Shown: positions 35,677 to 44,807, counted from the stretch's first letter. The stretch is DNA of 64,000 nucleotides from Natronorubrum bangense (GCF_004799645.1 NZ_CP031305.1:2542001-2606000), one strand, 5' to 3'. Numbers and translations: made by a program. Notes: generated from the sequence alone by a model not told the origin.

Positions 35677-36753
35677 ATGGACGAAACCGCCGTTCGCGAC
35701 CGCCTCCGGACGGTCGACGATCCGGAACTCGGCGACGATATCGTGTCGCTCGGACTGGTCAACGACATCACCGTCGACGGCGAGCAGGTCGACATCGATC
35801 TTGCACTCGGTGCGCCGTACTCGCCGACAGAGAGTTCGATCGCCAGTGAGATCCGTGAACTGCTCGTCGAGGACGGCCTCGAGCCCGACCTCTCGGCCAG
35901 TATTCCAGACCGAGACGACTTCGACAGCGAGGAGCAGGTCCTCCCGAACGTCAAGAACGTCATCGCCGTCTCCTCCGGGAAGGGAGGGGTGGGCAAATCG
36001 ACCGTTGCGGTCAACCTCGCTGCCGGTCTCTCACAGCTGGGGGCCCGCGTCGGCCTGTTCGACGCTGACGTCTACGGGCCGAACGTGCCGCGAATGGTCG
36101 ATGCCGACGAACCGCCGATGGCGACCGAAGACGAAACGCTCGTGCCACCCGAAAAGTACGGCGTGAAGCTGATGAGCATGGCCTTCCTGACCGGAAAAGA
36201 CGACCCCGTCATCTGGCGTGGGCCGATGGTCCATAAGGTCATCACGCAGCTCACCGAGGACGTCGAGTGGGGCCATCTCGACTATCTCATCGTCGACCTC
36301 CCGCCGGGCACGGGCGACACCCAGCTGACGATGCTCCAGACGATGCCCGTCACGGGCGCTGTGATCGTCACGACGCCCCAAGACGTCGCCCTGGACGACG
36401 CGCGAAAGGGTCTCGAGATGTTCGCCGAACACGACACCATCGTTCTCGGTATCGCGGAGAACATGTCGACGTTTGCCTGTCCCGACTGTGGCGGCGAGCA
36501 CGATATTTTCGATGCCGGTGGCGGCGAGCGGTTCGCCGATGAACACGAGATGCCGTTTCTCGGCTCGATTCCGCTCGACCCCGTCGTCCGCGAGGGTGGC
36601 GATGGCGGCGAGCCGACTGTCTTACGAGACGACAACGATACTGCCGACGCCTTCCGGACGATCACCCAAAACGTCGCGAACAACACCGGGATCGTCCACC
36701 GACGCAACGTCTCTCAGACGAGACGCAACGAAGCCGTCTCGAGCGATCGATGA
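35677..36753 (+). CDS. Mrp/NBP35-type P-loop ATPase, iron-sulfur cluster carrier
   Basis: 358 residues. N-terminal MIP18/DUF59 domain (1-85), deviant Walker A 'SGKGGVGKST' at 100-109, 'LFDADVYGPNVPRM', Walker B-like 'DYLIVDLPPGTGD', and a CPDC pair near 267 that can bridge an Fe-S cluster in a dimer. Members load Fe-S clusters onto apoproteins. The N-terminal domain lacks the usual Cys of its 'TTPACP'-type motif. Its last 4 bp overlap the next gene (ATGA). Confidence 0.94.
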   Translation: MDETAVRDRLRTVDDPELGDDIVSLGLVNDITVDGEQVDIDLALGAPYSPTESSIASEIRELLVEDGLEPDLSASIPDRDDFDSEEQVLPNVKNVIAVSSGKGGVGKSTVAVNLAAGLSQLGARVGLFDADVYGPNVPRMVDADEPPMATEDETLVPPEKYGVKLMSMAFLTGKDDPVIWRGPMVHKVITQLTEDVEWGHLDYLIVDLPPGTGDTQLTMLQTMPVTGAVIVTTPQDVALDDARKGLEMFAEHDTIVLGIAENMSTFACPDCGGEHDIFDAGGGERFADEHEMPFLGSIPLDPVVREGGDGGEPTVLRDDNDTADAFRTITQNVANNTGIVHRRNVSQTRRNEAVSSDR

Positions 36754-37019
36754 CCACGGACGGCAACAGCGACGCTGCTGACGGGGCAAAAGAATCAGAC
36801 TCCAGCCCACCGTTGGAAGCCGATTCCGAACGGGTCGGGCAGTTGCGTGCCGTCGCCGACGACATCCGTGGCGACACCAGTGAGAGCAAACAGCTCGCAA
36901 ACATCCTCTATCGAACCAGCGATCTCTACGACCCCGACGAGGAGATCACGCCCGAAGAGATCGTCCGAAATGTCAAATTCATCCTCGAGGTCACCGAACG
37001 CGGCGGCCTCGATCGCTGA
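36750..37019 (+). CDS. Haloarchaeal hypothetical protein co-transcribed with mrp
   Basis: 89 residues. Acidic N-terminus, then a helical segment 'QLANILYRTSDLYDPDEEITPEEIVRNVKFILEVTERGGL'-like over residues 45-89. It overlaps mrp by 4 bp, a strong sign of translational coupling. No motif or named family; a role beside the Fe-S carrier is only inferred from the coupling. Confidence 0.7.
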   Translation: MTTDGNSDAADGAKESDSSPPLEADSERVGQLRAVADDIRGDTSESKQLANILYRTSDLYDPDEEITPEEIVRNVKFILEVTERGGLDR

Positions 37020-37182
37020 TTCCGCCAGTTGGCCGTCAGTTTCCCCAGGTGGACGACGCTCATGGGCGTCTCAGTCCCCGCCACACGAACGGGGCGGCTG
37101 CCTCAGCCGCGTCATTTTTGCGAGCGCGCTGCTACACTCGAATGTGGACGCAAATCAGCGAACTCGAGCAAACCCCTACGGC

Positions 37183-37800
37183 ATGGACGAGTCGTGTCGG
37201 AACTGTCCGGCACTCTGTGAGACACGGACGCAAGTCGTCCACGGCTACGGCGACGTCGGTGCGGACTTCCTGTTCGTCGGCGAGCGACCGACTGAAAGCG
37301 CAGACGACGTCGGCGTTCCGTTTGCAGCTCTCCCTGGCAGCGAGGCGACAGCCGACGACACGGGAACAACTCTTCGACGACTCCTCGAGCGACTCGGCCT
37401 CTGTGATTCGACCTCGCCGATCGACCAGCCCATCCTCGAGAACGCCTATCTGACACACCTCACCCGCTGTCGCGACTCCGACCGAACGCCGACTGACGGG
37501 GAAGTCGGCAACTGCGAGCCGTTCCTCAACGCCGAAATTCGGTCGATCAATCCACACATTCTCATCCCTGTCGGGGAACGAGCGTTGCAGGGACTCGGTG
37601 ACGAGTATACGACGACACCCACCGACGAACTCGCGTTGCCGGACGACCACGGGCGGCGAATCCGTGGCCGCGGCTTCGAGCTCGTGCCGATGATCGAGCC
37701 ACATGAGCAGTCTGCCGAGCAAACGCAGGCGTGGCTCGAGGCGTTCGTCGAACTGATGGCGTCGGATTATCGCCAGACGAAAGGACAGCGGAGTCGATAG
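37183..37800 (+). CDS. Uracil-DNA glycosylase superfamily protein
   Basis: 205 residues. N-terminal cysteines 'CRNCPALC' and 'DFLFVGERPTESADDVGVPF' match the Fe-S UDG (family 4/5) opening with its G-E/R-P motif; 'ENAYLTHLTRCRDSDRTPTDGEVGNCEPFL' carries the central region with two further Cys that can bind a 4Fe-4S cluster, and 'PHILIPVGERALQGL' follows. The C-terminal H-P-S motif is altered ('VPMIEPHEQ'), so activity needs checking. It may excise deaminated bases. ATG 37183. Confidence 0.8.
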   Translation: MDESCRNCPALCETRTQVVHGYGDVGADFLFVGERPTESADDVGVPFAALPGSEATADDTGTTLRRLLERLGLCDSTSPIDQPILENAYLTHLTRCRDSDRTPTDGEVGNCEPFLNAEIRSINPHILIPVGERALQGLGDEYTTTPTDELALPDDHGRRIRGRGFELVPMIEPHEQSAEQTQAWLEAFVELMASDYRQTKGQRSR

Positions 37801-37844
37801 GAACGGACGAACCGTGACGAACGGTCGCAAAAAGCGGTGGCCGG

Positions 37845-38084
37845 TTACCAGTACGGCCCCTCGCGCCACTGTTTTGATCGGGCACCGAGAGCGATCAACG
37901 CGCCGACGACAACGACGGTGACCGCCAACACGGCGACCGTTGGTGCAAGATACGCGCTGGTTGACTCGAGTACGACACCGTCGACGAAGCCCCAGCCGCC
38001 AAGCACTGCTAGCCCGGCGACGACCAGCGCTCCGAGGAGCCCGACCGAGCCGGGTACTGTTCGTGATACTGCGTGGTCCTCCAT
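37845..38084 (-). CDS. Small two-helix membrane protein, 79 aa
   Basis: 79 residues with hydrophobic segments at about 10-33 and 42-66, ending in a basic tail 'RSKQWREGPYW'. On the minus strand an AT-rich 'gaattatact' lies about 27 nt before the ATG, so the message is nearly leaderless. Convergent with the UDG-like gene. No family recognised. Confidence 0.6.
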   Translation of the reverse strand: MEDHAVSRTVPGSVGLLGALVVAGLAVLGGWGFVDGVVLESTSAYLAPTVAVLAVTVVVVGALIALGARSKQWREGPYW

Positions 38085-38207
38085 AATCGACTGCAGACAC
38101 CGCAGTAGTATAATTCGTCCGGCGAGGCGGCTGGTCGAACATTCCGGTGGCGCTATCGCGCCGCCAGAAGCGCCGCGTTCAAGAGTCACGCAGCCCGAAC
38201 ACAGCAC

Positions 38208-38981
38208 ATGATCGTCGTCGTTCCGGTCGACCCACCTCGAGACGGACTCGCGTTGTCGTCGCTCACCGAGCAAACGCCTCTCACCGCTGCCGAAGCGGTC
38301 ACGCTCTACGAGGCCGCCGTCATCGACGTCTGTCGAGCCGTCGATGCCAGCGGCGGCGAGTTGCTCGTCAACTACCGTGACGAGACAACCCTCCCCGACG
38401 AGTTCGCCGGCGGCGACCCCGAAGCCGAGGTTCGTGCGCTCGTTACCGACGCGCTTGGTGATCTCGAGACGGAGTCCAACGACGGCCCACACAGCGACGA
38501 GCGTGTTCGATTCGAGAAACAGGTCGGCTCGAGTCGCAGCGCTCGAATCGGCAACACCGTCACCCACTTACTCGAACGCGAAGACGCGAGTAGCGTCGGT
38601 ATCCTCGAGCCGACGGCTGCGCTGGTCGGTCGAACCCAGATCGACGGCGCGGCGATGTCGATCCGCCGCCACGACGTCGTCCTCGGCCCATCTTCGGGCG
38701 GGCAGCCGTACCTTGCAGCGTTTAGCGAGCCGATTGACTTCACTGACGCCTACGCTGGTTCCGAACTGGCGACGCTGGCCACCCGCGCAGACGAAGCTGG
38801 ACTCGGAGTCGGTTTTGCCCCGATGCTCCCAACCATCGCAACGCCGGCTGGCCTGCGATCAACGCTTGGGCTCCTCGAGGCACGCCGAATCGCCGGCACA
38901 CCGGGCGCTGAGGCAACGGCAGCTGTCGTTGACGACCTCGGGCTGACGATTGGGGAGGATGGTTCGCTCGAGCGATCGTAA
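38208..38981 (+). CDS. Possible DUF2064-type nucleotidyl/glycosyl-transferase-like protein
   Basis: 257 residues. 'MIVVVPVDPPRDGLALSSLTEQTPLTAAEAVTLYEAA' followed by 'VGILEPTAALVGRTQIDGAAMSIRRHDVVLGPSSGGQPYL' recalls the GT-A-like DUF2064 family, which lacks known activity. The Asp-x-Asp metal site is not evident. Haloarchaeal origin is clear by composition. It precedes tRNA-Ser by 40 bp. Confidence 0.55.
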   Translation: MIVVVPVDPPRDGLALSSLTEQTPLTAAEAVTLYEAAVIDVCRAVDASGGELLVNYRDETTLPDEFAGGDPEAEVRALVTDALGDLETESNDGPHSDERVRFEKQVGSSRSARIGNTVTHLLEREDASSVGILEPTAALVGRTQIDGAAMSIRRHDVVLGPSSGGQPYLAAFSEPIDFTDAYAGSELATLATRADEAGLGVGFAPMLPTIATPAGLRSTLGLLEARRIAGTPGAEATAAVVDDLGLTIGEDGSLERS

Positions 38982-39021
38982 CCGACAACCCTTTTTGACC
39001 GGACGGAAAAGGAAGCAGTGA

Positions 39022-39105
39022 GGTGGGGTGGCAGAGCGGCCCAACGCGGTTGCCTTGAGAGCAACTGGCTGACAAGCCTCATGGGTTCAAATCCCATCCC
39101 CACCG
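39022..39105 (+). tRNA. tRNA-Ser (anticodon UGA)
   Basis: 84 nt. Acceptor stem GGTGGGG/CCCCACC, anticodon stem gttgc/gcaac with loop cttgaga (anticodon UGA, reads UCA), a long variable arm with stem ggct/agcc, T-arm atggg/cccat, discriminator G. The long variable arm fits Ser. No CCA encoded. The D-stem has one A-C mismatch. Its 3' end is repeated downstream (see repeats). Confidence 0.92.
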
Positions 39106-39342
39106 TTGCTGTCGCGAACAAATTCGTGAGCGACAGCGACGTCAGTGGGATTTGAATGAGGGAAGTCGCAGCCCGGGAAGCGAACGAAGTGAGCGACCCG
39201 GAACGTCTTCACGTGGTTCAAATCCCATCCCCACCGTTTTTCGCGAACAAATTCGTGAGCGACAGCAACGTCAGCGGAATTTGGGGGAGATCAGTCGCGC
39301 GCAGCGAGGGTGTCTGGGCGTGGTTCACATCCCATCCCCCAG
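39084..39342 (+). repeat. Tandem copies of the tRNA-Ser 3' end with flank, att-site scars
   Basis: The last 22 nt of the tRNA (39084-39105) recur identically at 39215-39236 and in degraded form at 39322-39342. The first two copies are each followed after a few bases by the same 26-nt hairpin-forming segment (39112-39137 and 39241-39266, identical). The tRNA body is not duplicated. This is the pattern left by repeated integration and loss of elements that use a tRNA 3' end as attB. Confidence 0.6.
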
Positions 39343-39358
39343 TTAGACAAGACTCGAG

Positions 39359-39480
39359 CAGTTTGACATCCACCCACCTGAAGTCGTGGGCGTTCTCTGT
39401 GTAACACAACAGATCTCTTCGCATCGCTATCGGCTCGAGACAGCACAAAAAAGACGACTCGAGAAGGAAGCCGTCGGACC
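39359..39480. other. Possible IS200/IS605 end relic next to the tRNA scars
   Basis: The run 39362-39397 ('tttgacatccacccacc' then 'gtcgtgggcgttctc') resembles the right-end hairpin of haloarchaeal tnpB elements with a 5-bp stem. No transposase is attached. With 39106-39358 it makes up a 379-bp stretch without genes. Confidence 0.3.
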
Positions 39481-39484
39481 GTGG

Positions 39485-40528
39485 TTACTGGTAGGAGAGT
39501 TCGAGGGTGCGAGCGCGCTCGAGTAAGTCCGCGTCGTAGTACTCTTCAGTCTGCTCGGGTCGGGTGTCGTCGATCGCTCGGACCTGCAAGATCGTGTTGC
39601 GGAAGACCTTGAACGTGGCTTCGTCGACCATCTGGCCGTCGAGGGTCACTGCGCCAGTCCCCTCAGCTTTGGCTTCGTTGAAGCGCTCGATCTTGCTCAC
39701 GTCACGCTCGAGTTCCTCGGGCGTGGGCATGTGAACGGTGTTGGCCTGAATCGTCTGTTTCGGATACAGCGACCACGAGCCGTCGAGGCCGAGGTGGGCT
39801 TCGTGTTCGACCTGGTCGGCGTAGGCGTCGGCGTTGTAGTAGGTCAGACCAGCGCGCTCTTTGAACAGGTCGTCGAACGGGCCGCCGATCGAGAGGAGGC
39901 CGCCAGCGCTGGCTTCGTTCGAGAGCGCCTCGAGCAGGCCGTCCCAGCGTGGCCGACCGTCGCCGAGGTCTCGAGCGCCGAGTTCGGCGGCGTAGTCGAC
40001 GGGACCGAAGACGAGCGCGGTGAGCCGGGACTCCTCGCCGAACTTGGCAATCTCGCGCAGATCCGAGCGAGCGCGGCCGGTTTCGATGATGATCGAGAGC
40101 TTGATCGAGCCGTCGGCGTAGCCGTGTTCGGCCTCGGCTTCCGCGACGACTTCAGCGGCTCGTTTGACGTCCTCGACGCGGCCGACCTTGGGGACGACGA
40201 CGCCGTCGAGCTCGTCGCCAATCTCGCCGACGAGCTGATCGATCTGTTCGCGACCGCGGTCACGGAAGGAGGCGTCCTCGTAGCTCCACTCGACGCGGGG
40301 CCAGATCTCGCCGGGGAAGTCGTACTCGGGAACGAGCTCGATCGTGTTCTCGAGCCCTTCGTCTTTCATATTCGGCGCGGTGCCGTCTTCCATGTCGGGG
40401 ACGAGCCAGTCGGGAGCCTGGAACCCCTCAGCTTCGAGGCCCGAGCGGAGGTATTTCGCCGAGTCGTCTTTTGGAACGGCGGCCGGTGCAGTCTGGAACG
40501 TTCGGCAGAGTCGGATGTCGTCAGTCAT
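39485..40528 (-). CDS. HpcH/HpaI aldolase family, beta-methylmalyl-CoA lyase (methylaspartate cycle)
   Basis: 347 residues. Citrate-lyase-beta-like TIM barrel: 'APDWLVPDMEDGTAPNMKDEGLENTI' near residue 38, 'VVVPKVGRVEDVKRAAEVVAEAE' near 110-133, 'SIIIETGRARSDLREI' with the Mg-binding Glu near 150, 'VFGPVDYAAELGA' near 175. In the methylaspartate cycle it cleaves beta-methylmalyl-CoA into glyoxylate and propionyl-CoA. It is last of five minus-strand genes; the 48-bp gap to the hydratase suggests one operon. Malyl-CoA may be a second substrate in the family. Confidence 0.88.
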   Translation of the reverse strand: MTDDIRLCRTFQTAPAAVPKDDSAKYLRSGLEAEGFQAPDWLVPDMEDGTAPNMKDEGLENTIELVPEYDFPGEIWPRVEWSYEDASFRDRGREQIDQLVGEIGDELDGVVVPKVGRVEDVKRAAEVVAEAEAEHGYADGSIKLSIIIETGRARSDLREIAKFGEESRLTALVFGPVDYAAELGARDLGDGRPRWDGLLEALSNEASAGGLLSIGGPFDDLFKERAGLTYYNADAYADQVEHEAHLGLDGSWSLYPKQTIQANTVHMPTPEELERDVSKIERFNEAKAEGTGAVTLDGQMVDEATFKVFRNTILQVRAIDDTRPEQTEEYYDADLLERARTLELSYQ

Positions 40529-40576
40529 GTCTGTGAGTTCGTAGTTGTCTGCGTGCGATTATGATGTTCGATCGTG

Positions 40577-41638
40577 TTAGTTAGAACGCTTTTGGATTTC
40601 CGCCGTGCGTGTCCCCGAGTAGACAGGCTCGTCGTCCTGATTGAACGCGATGTGTTCGAAGGTGACAGTGCCTGCCTGCTCGCTCGAGGCGTCGTCTTCG
40701 GCCGAGAGCACACGCGTAAAGGCGTAGACGGTGTCGCCGACGGCGACGAACGTGTGGAACGATTCGTCGTCGAAGCCGACCTCGCGCCAGGTCTGCTCGT
40801 CCGAGCGAGCGTGACCCAGCGCCGTCGAGCGGGTGACATCGCCATAGGTGACGATGTCGCCGGATGGCGAGTCGCTCATCACGTCGACGTTGTGGTGTTG
40901 TTTTGCCGTGTTGAGCGTCGACAGTGGAAGCTGGGCGACGGTGACGTCGTCCTGTGTGCGGCCGCGTTCGTGGCGGTAGGCGACGGCTGCGTTTTCGCCG
41001 TCGGCTTCCTCGAGTGCGGCCTGGAAGTCCTCGAAGTAGCCTCCATCTGGCGTGATGAACTCCTCGGGGAGGTCGGGGCCGTCGTCGGCTTCGGCAGCTG
41101 CCGCGCCACTTCCGTCGGTCGCAACGGGCTCGCGACGTGGGATCATGTTCGTCCGTTCGTACGAGCACAGCACCTCGCCGGTCTCGGCGTCTTTGCCGCG
41201 AGTGCGCCAACTAACGATGCCGTACTCGGGACGGGAACTCGAGGTCGCCGTGTTGACGACTTCGCTTTCGACGTGGAGTTCGGTACCCGCATACACCGGC
41301 GCTTCAGGGAAGCGGACGTCCGTTCGGCCGAGGAAGTAGCCGCCTTTCTCACTCAGGTCCTCGACGGTGATGCCCAGCGTCGCCGCCGTCAGGTAGTCCG
41401 GATGGATCGGTGGCTCGTCGTAGCCACGGGCCTCGGCCGCATCGGTTCGCCAGTAGGCTGGGTCGTGGTTGAGCGTCTGGCCCATCCACTGTTCGTTGCC
41501 AAACCGGGTGAGCGTGAGTCCGGGGTCGTGCTCGATGACGTCGCCGTCCGCGAAGTCCTCGAAGCAGTTGCCCTTCTCTTTGGTTTCGACCTGTTCGAGT
41601 GCCTGTGCAAACGTGTCGGGATCGGTCCAATCAGTCAT
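40577..41638 (-). CDS. mch: Mesaconyl-CoA hydratase (double MaoC-like)
   Basis: 353 residues with two hot-dog halves (about 20-170 and 215-345). The first carries 'DPAYWRTDAAEARGYDEPPIHPDYLTAATLG', the second 'NVDVMSDSPSGDIVTYGDVTRSTALGHARSDEQTW'. It hydrates mesaconyl-CoA to beta-methylmalyl-CoA. Its start overlaps the end of the methylaspartate ammonia-lyase gene by 8 bp. The assignment rests on context plus family layout; the hot-dog fold alone would be less specific. Confidence 0.88.
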   Translation of the reverse strand: MTDWTDPDTFAQALEQVETKEKGNCFEDFADGDVIEHDPGLTLTRFGNEQWMGQTLNHDPAYWRTDAAEARGYDEPPIHPDYLTAATLGITVEDLSEKGGYFLGRTDVRFPEAPVYAGTELHVESEVVNTATSSSRPEYGIVSWRTRGKDAETGEVLCSYERTNMIPRREPVATDGSGAAAAEADDGPDLPEEFITPDGGYFEDFQAALEEADGENAAVAYRHERGRTQDDVTVAQLPLSTLNTAKQHHNVDVMSDSPSGDIVTYGDVTRSTALGHARSDEQTWREVGFDDESFHTFVAVGDTVYAFTRVLSAEDDASSEQAGTVTFEHIAFNQDDEPVYSGTRTAEIQKRSN

Positions 41639-42905
41639 CTGCAGTAATCTCGTCAGTCTCGGTCTGTTGGTCTCGCTCGCGGCGTGCGATCGTGCGTCGC
41701 ATCTCGTTTTCGACGATCATGTAGCCCTCGTCGAAGCCCATACCGGGCTTTGCGAGTGTCTGTGCGGCGTCCGTCGCGAGGGCGACGTGGGCACAGGCAC
41801 GCGCAGAGGTTTCCGTTTCGTTGCAGGTCCCGCCGAGATAGGCACGGGTGTCGGTCCCCTCACAGTAGCGAACTGCCTGTCCGCTCCGGTGAATGCCACC
41901 AAGGTCGGGAGTTTTGATCTGCACGAGGTCGGCTGCGCCGGCGTCGACGAACGCTTGGACGTCCTCGAAGGTGTTACACCACTCGTCGGCGACGATGTCG
42001 ACATCGACACCGGCCGCCTCGAGTCCCTCGCGAAGTTCGACCATCGCTGCGATCTGATCTTCTCGGTTGCCAACGTCCATCGGCCCCTCGATCTGAAGCG
42101 GGTACGGCGCGGCGGCCTCCTCTAAGGCGGCGAAGTAGTCGACCACTTCGTCGCGGTCATAGGGACCGTCGAAGATCTCTCCGATCATGCCGTAGACGTC
42201 GATGTGGAATCGGGGATCGTAGTCGTCGGGGCCGAGCTCCTGAGATCGCTCGACGAGCCACTCGACGTACTCGAGTAAGGTCTCGCCGTTTTCGCCGATC
42301 TTCTCGACGCTGTTGATGAGCGCGTGGGGCAGGACGGGAACGCCCTTGACGAACATCTTCTCAGTGTTGTTGTAGCGGTCGTCACCGGACTGGCCGAAGA
42401 CGGGCACCGGTTCGGTTGCCGGCTCCGTACCGAGTGCATCGGCCATCACGTCTGTCTGCGTGGTCTGTTCGGCTTCGGCGGCTGCGGCGAGCAGCGCCTG
42501 GGAAACACCGTATCGGATCGCCGTGTGCAGACGGTCGCCCTCGACTTCCATCTCCTCGAGCGTCTCAGCGTTGTCGAGGAAGTCGGTCGCATCGCGGCCG
42601 ACGAGTTCGTCGGCAACAGGGCCCTCGATAACGGGAGCGTACTCCTCGGCTTTGAACAGCGGATCACGCCCGCCGGCACCGGAGTACTGGACGGCGGTAC
42701 AGTCACCGCGGACGACGGTGCCGTCCTCGAGTTCGATGTCGACGATGATCGACTCGCCGGCTTGTCGGATTTCGTCGAAGCCCTCGGTGACGGGCTCGCC
42801 CACGTAGGTGAAGCCGTCGTGTTCGGCACCTTGCTTGATCGCGCGCTGGTCGTCGAAGAAGAACCCGGAGTAGCCGGGCGTTGCGTATATGCCTGTAATA
42901 TTCAT
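41631..42905 (-). CDS. mal: Methylaspartate ammonia-lyase
   Basis: 424 residues, enolase superfamily. The N-terminal capping domain ends near 150; the barrel carries 'IEGPMDVGNREDQIAAM' (Mg ligands) and the catalytic lysine in 'DLVQIKTPDLGGIHRSGQAVRYCEG' near 326. It deaminates threo-3-methylaspartate to mesaconate and ammonia. Start overlaps the mutase E gene by 4 bp (ATGA-type). Middle enzyme of the cluster. Confidence 0.93.
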   Translation of the reverse strand: MNITGIYATPGYSGFFFDDQRAIKQGAEHDGFTYVGEPVTEGFDEIRQAGESIIVDIELEDGTVVRGDCTAVQYSGAGGRDPLFKAEEYAPVIEGPVADELVGRDATDFLDNAETLEEMEVEGDRLHTAIRYGVSQALLAAAAEAEQTTQTDVMADALGTEPATEPVPVFGQSGDDRYNNTEKMFVKGVPVLPHALINSVEKIGENGETLLEYVEWLVERSQELGPDDYDPRFHIDVYGMIGEIFDGPYDRDEVVDYFAALEEAAAPYPLQIEGPMDVGNREDQIAAMVELREGLEAAGVDVDIVADEWCNTFEDVQAFVDAGAADLVQIKTPDLGGIHRSGQAVRYCEGTDTRAYLGGTCNETETSARACAHVALATDAAQTLAKPGMGFDEGYMIVENEMRRTIARRERDQQTETDEITADD

Positions 42906-44341
42906 AGTTTCACGTCGCCCTGTGGGCGACCGATGAGTTTGCCGTCGCTGATCGCGTCGACGTCGTCTGCAACCATCCGGAACGACTGTTTGCGGCCCTC
43001 GGTGTCAGCACGTTGGGCGAGTCGCGCCTTGTGAATCTCTTTGATATCGTCGTCCATCGCGAGGTCGGCCCACTCGAAGATGCGGACGCGACCGTCGTCG
43101 TCTCGGGCCGGTAACACAGCCCCTTTCGCACTGTCGCTGGGTGCGAAGGGAACGTCGAGGGCACCGGAGTCGAACGCCTTGAGCGTCCCCTGAACGACGT
43201 CGCCGTCGCCGTGTTCGAAGACGGTGTCCATCAGACACCGGGTCTCGCGCTCGATGAGGTCCTGTTCCTCTGCGATGCCATCGATGTCGATCTTCTGTTC
43301 GATGGCCATATCGATGACCTGGCGTGTGGTGCGCAGGCCGGCGGAGTTCGCCTCCATCGTCGGAACCCCTTGGAACTCCTGTGGGGATTTCGTGATGACC
43401 TTATCTGGCTTGGCGATCGCGGCGGTCATCCCGCCGAAGCTGATGACTCCGTTGGCGCGGGCTTCGTCCGGCGGGAACCCGCCCATCCACTCGTGGAAGA
43501 CAGTGGTGACGACGACTTCGTCGGGCAGATACTCGTTGCCCAGCTTTTTCAGCGCGTTCAGGGCGGCGACGTCTTGGACGACGTTACCGACCTGTCCGTA
43601 GCCGAGCGTGATCGAGCGCACGCCCTGTGTCGCTGCGAGCTTGCCTTCGATCAGCATGACCGCGATTGCGATCGATGGTGGGACAAGCGTCCCTGTGAGC
43701 GGACCGAACGGCTCGCGGTTGATCCGCACGCCGCGTTCGGTGTAGGCCCCGGCTAGCCGGTCGACGAACTGCCAGCGCTCGATCGTTTCCTCGAGCCCAT
43801 GGCGTTTCGTGTACGGAATGTTGTAGGAAATCGGGCCGCCTTCGAAGCTCTGGAAGCCACCTGCGAAGGTGATCGCCGCCAGCAGCCGGGCGTCCGGGGT
43901 GCCGTGGCGAACTTCGATCGGCGCGTCGACCGCGTCGATCAGCTTCCGACAGCCATCGACGCCATGGTTGACGGCCGGGAAGCCGTTCAACGTGTCGTCG
44001 CCCGTCTCGCGGGCTTTCTCTAAGCCCTGCTGGGCTTTCTCGTACTCGTTGTCTCGCGTGTACGAGTCGATCGTCGTCGGGAGGAGGTCTGCCTGTCCCT
44101 CTTCGTGAAGATATCTCAGGAGCTCGATCTGGTCGTCAAGCCGGGGAACGCCGGCTCGAGGCTGCAAGAGCGGCTTGTCAGCCGACTCGAGGACATCCGC
44201 GAATCGCTTGTGGTCGGGCAGCGACTCGTGGTATGCGATGGCGTCCTCGAAGTCGACGTCGTCGCCGGTGTGCCAGTTAGACCGGATCTCCTCGTCAATA
44301 CGCCGTAGCTCGTCGGAGGGAATACGTTCGTCTCGTATCAT
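42902..44341 (-). CDS. glmE: Methylaspartate (glutamate) mutase epsilon subunit
   Basis: 479 residues. Family marks: 'PLLQPRAGVPRLDDQIELLRYLHEEGQADLLPTTIDSYTRDNEYEKA' region near 45-100, 'GFPAVNHGVDGCRKLIDAVDAPIEVRHGTPDARLLAAITFAGGF' near 120-160, 'GGFPPDEARANGVISFGG' near 285. It holds the glutamate substrate in a TIM barrel and works with the B12-binding sigma subunit directly upstream (no gap). The reaction is glutamate to 3-methylaspartate. Often named mamB in haloarchaea. Confidence 0.94.
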   Translation of the reverse strand: MIRDERIPSDELRRIDEEIRSNWHTGDDVDFEDAIAYHESLPDHKRFADVLESADKPLLQPRAGVPRLDDQIELLRYLHEEGQADLLPTTIDSYTRDNEYEKAQQGLEKARETGDDTLNGFPAVNHGVDGCRKLIDAVDAPIEVRHGTPDARLLAAITFAGGFQSFEGGPISYNIPYTKRHGLEETIERWQFVDRLAGAYTERGVRINREPFGPLTGTLVPPSIAIAVMLIEGKLAATQGVRSITLGYGQVGNVVQDVAALNALKKLGNEYLPDEVVVTTVFHEWMGGFPPDEARANGVISFGGMTAAIAKPDKVITKSPQEFQGVPTMEANSAGLRTTRQVIDMAIEQKIDIDGIAEEQDLIERETRCLMDTVFEHGDGDVVQGTLKAFDSGALDVPFAPSDSAKGAVLPARDDDGRVRIFEWADLAMDDDIKEIHKARLAQRADTEGRKQSFRMVADDVDAISDGKLIGRPQGDVKL

Positions 44342-44782
44342 CTAGGAACTGATAGTGGCGCGTTCCGACTCAGTCGGTGTAATCTGCAGGTCCTGGCGAA
44401 GCGCTTCGATCGCGTCTTCGGAATCTGTCTCGGAGTCGAAAACACGGTCGAATCCAAGCTCCCGGAACGTCTTTCGGGTTTGCTCGAAATCGTCCTGACC
44501 GACGGCGAGGTTGCCACCGATGTAGGTGACTGCGTCGACGCCTGCTTCCTCCAAGACGTGATGGAATCCCTGACAGTCCTGCTCGGCGTGGCCGTAGAGC
44601 GAGGAGACCAAGACGGCGTCAGCGTCGTGGTCTACAGCTGCCTCGGCGAACTCCTGCTGGGAGGTCTGGACACCGAGGTTAACAACGTCAAAGCCTGCTG
44701 CACTGAAGGCCTGCTCTAGGATTGTGATTCCAACGACGTGGGCATCGGAACCAATCACGCCGAGGACGACCGTTTGGGACAT
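44342..44782 (-). CDS. glmS: Methylaspartate (glutamate) mutase sigma subunit, B12-binding
   Basis: 146 residues. The cobalamin motif DxHxxG is present as Asp12-Ala-His14-Val-Val-Gly17 in 'GSDAHVVGITIL', followed by 'AVLVSSLYGHAEQDCQGFHH' and 'VTYIGGNLAVG', the usual Ser-x-Leu and GG elements. First gene of the operon; ATG 44782 lies about 26 nt after a TATA box, so the mRNA is nearly leaderless. The symbol is that of the glutamate mutase subunit, not of the hexosamine synthase. Confidence 0.94.
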   Translation of the reverse strand: MSQTVVLGVIGSDAHVVGITILEQAFSAAGFDVVNLGVQTSQQEFAEAAVDHDADAVLVSSLYGHAEQDCQGFHHVLEEAGVDAVTYIGGNLAVGQDDFEQTRKTFRELGFDRVFDSETDSEDAIEALRQDLQITPTESERATISS

Positions 44783-44807
44783 CGTATGCAGAACCATGAG
44801 GAACACC

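Noticed and set aside
39215-39236. Second and third tRNA-like 3' ends as tRNA genes
   Set aside because: Only the T-arm and acceptor 3' strand are present; no D- or anticodon arm.
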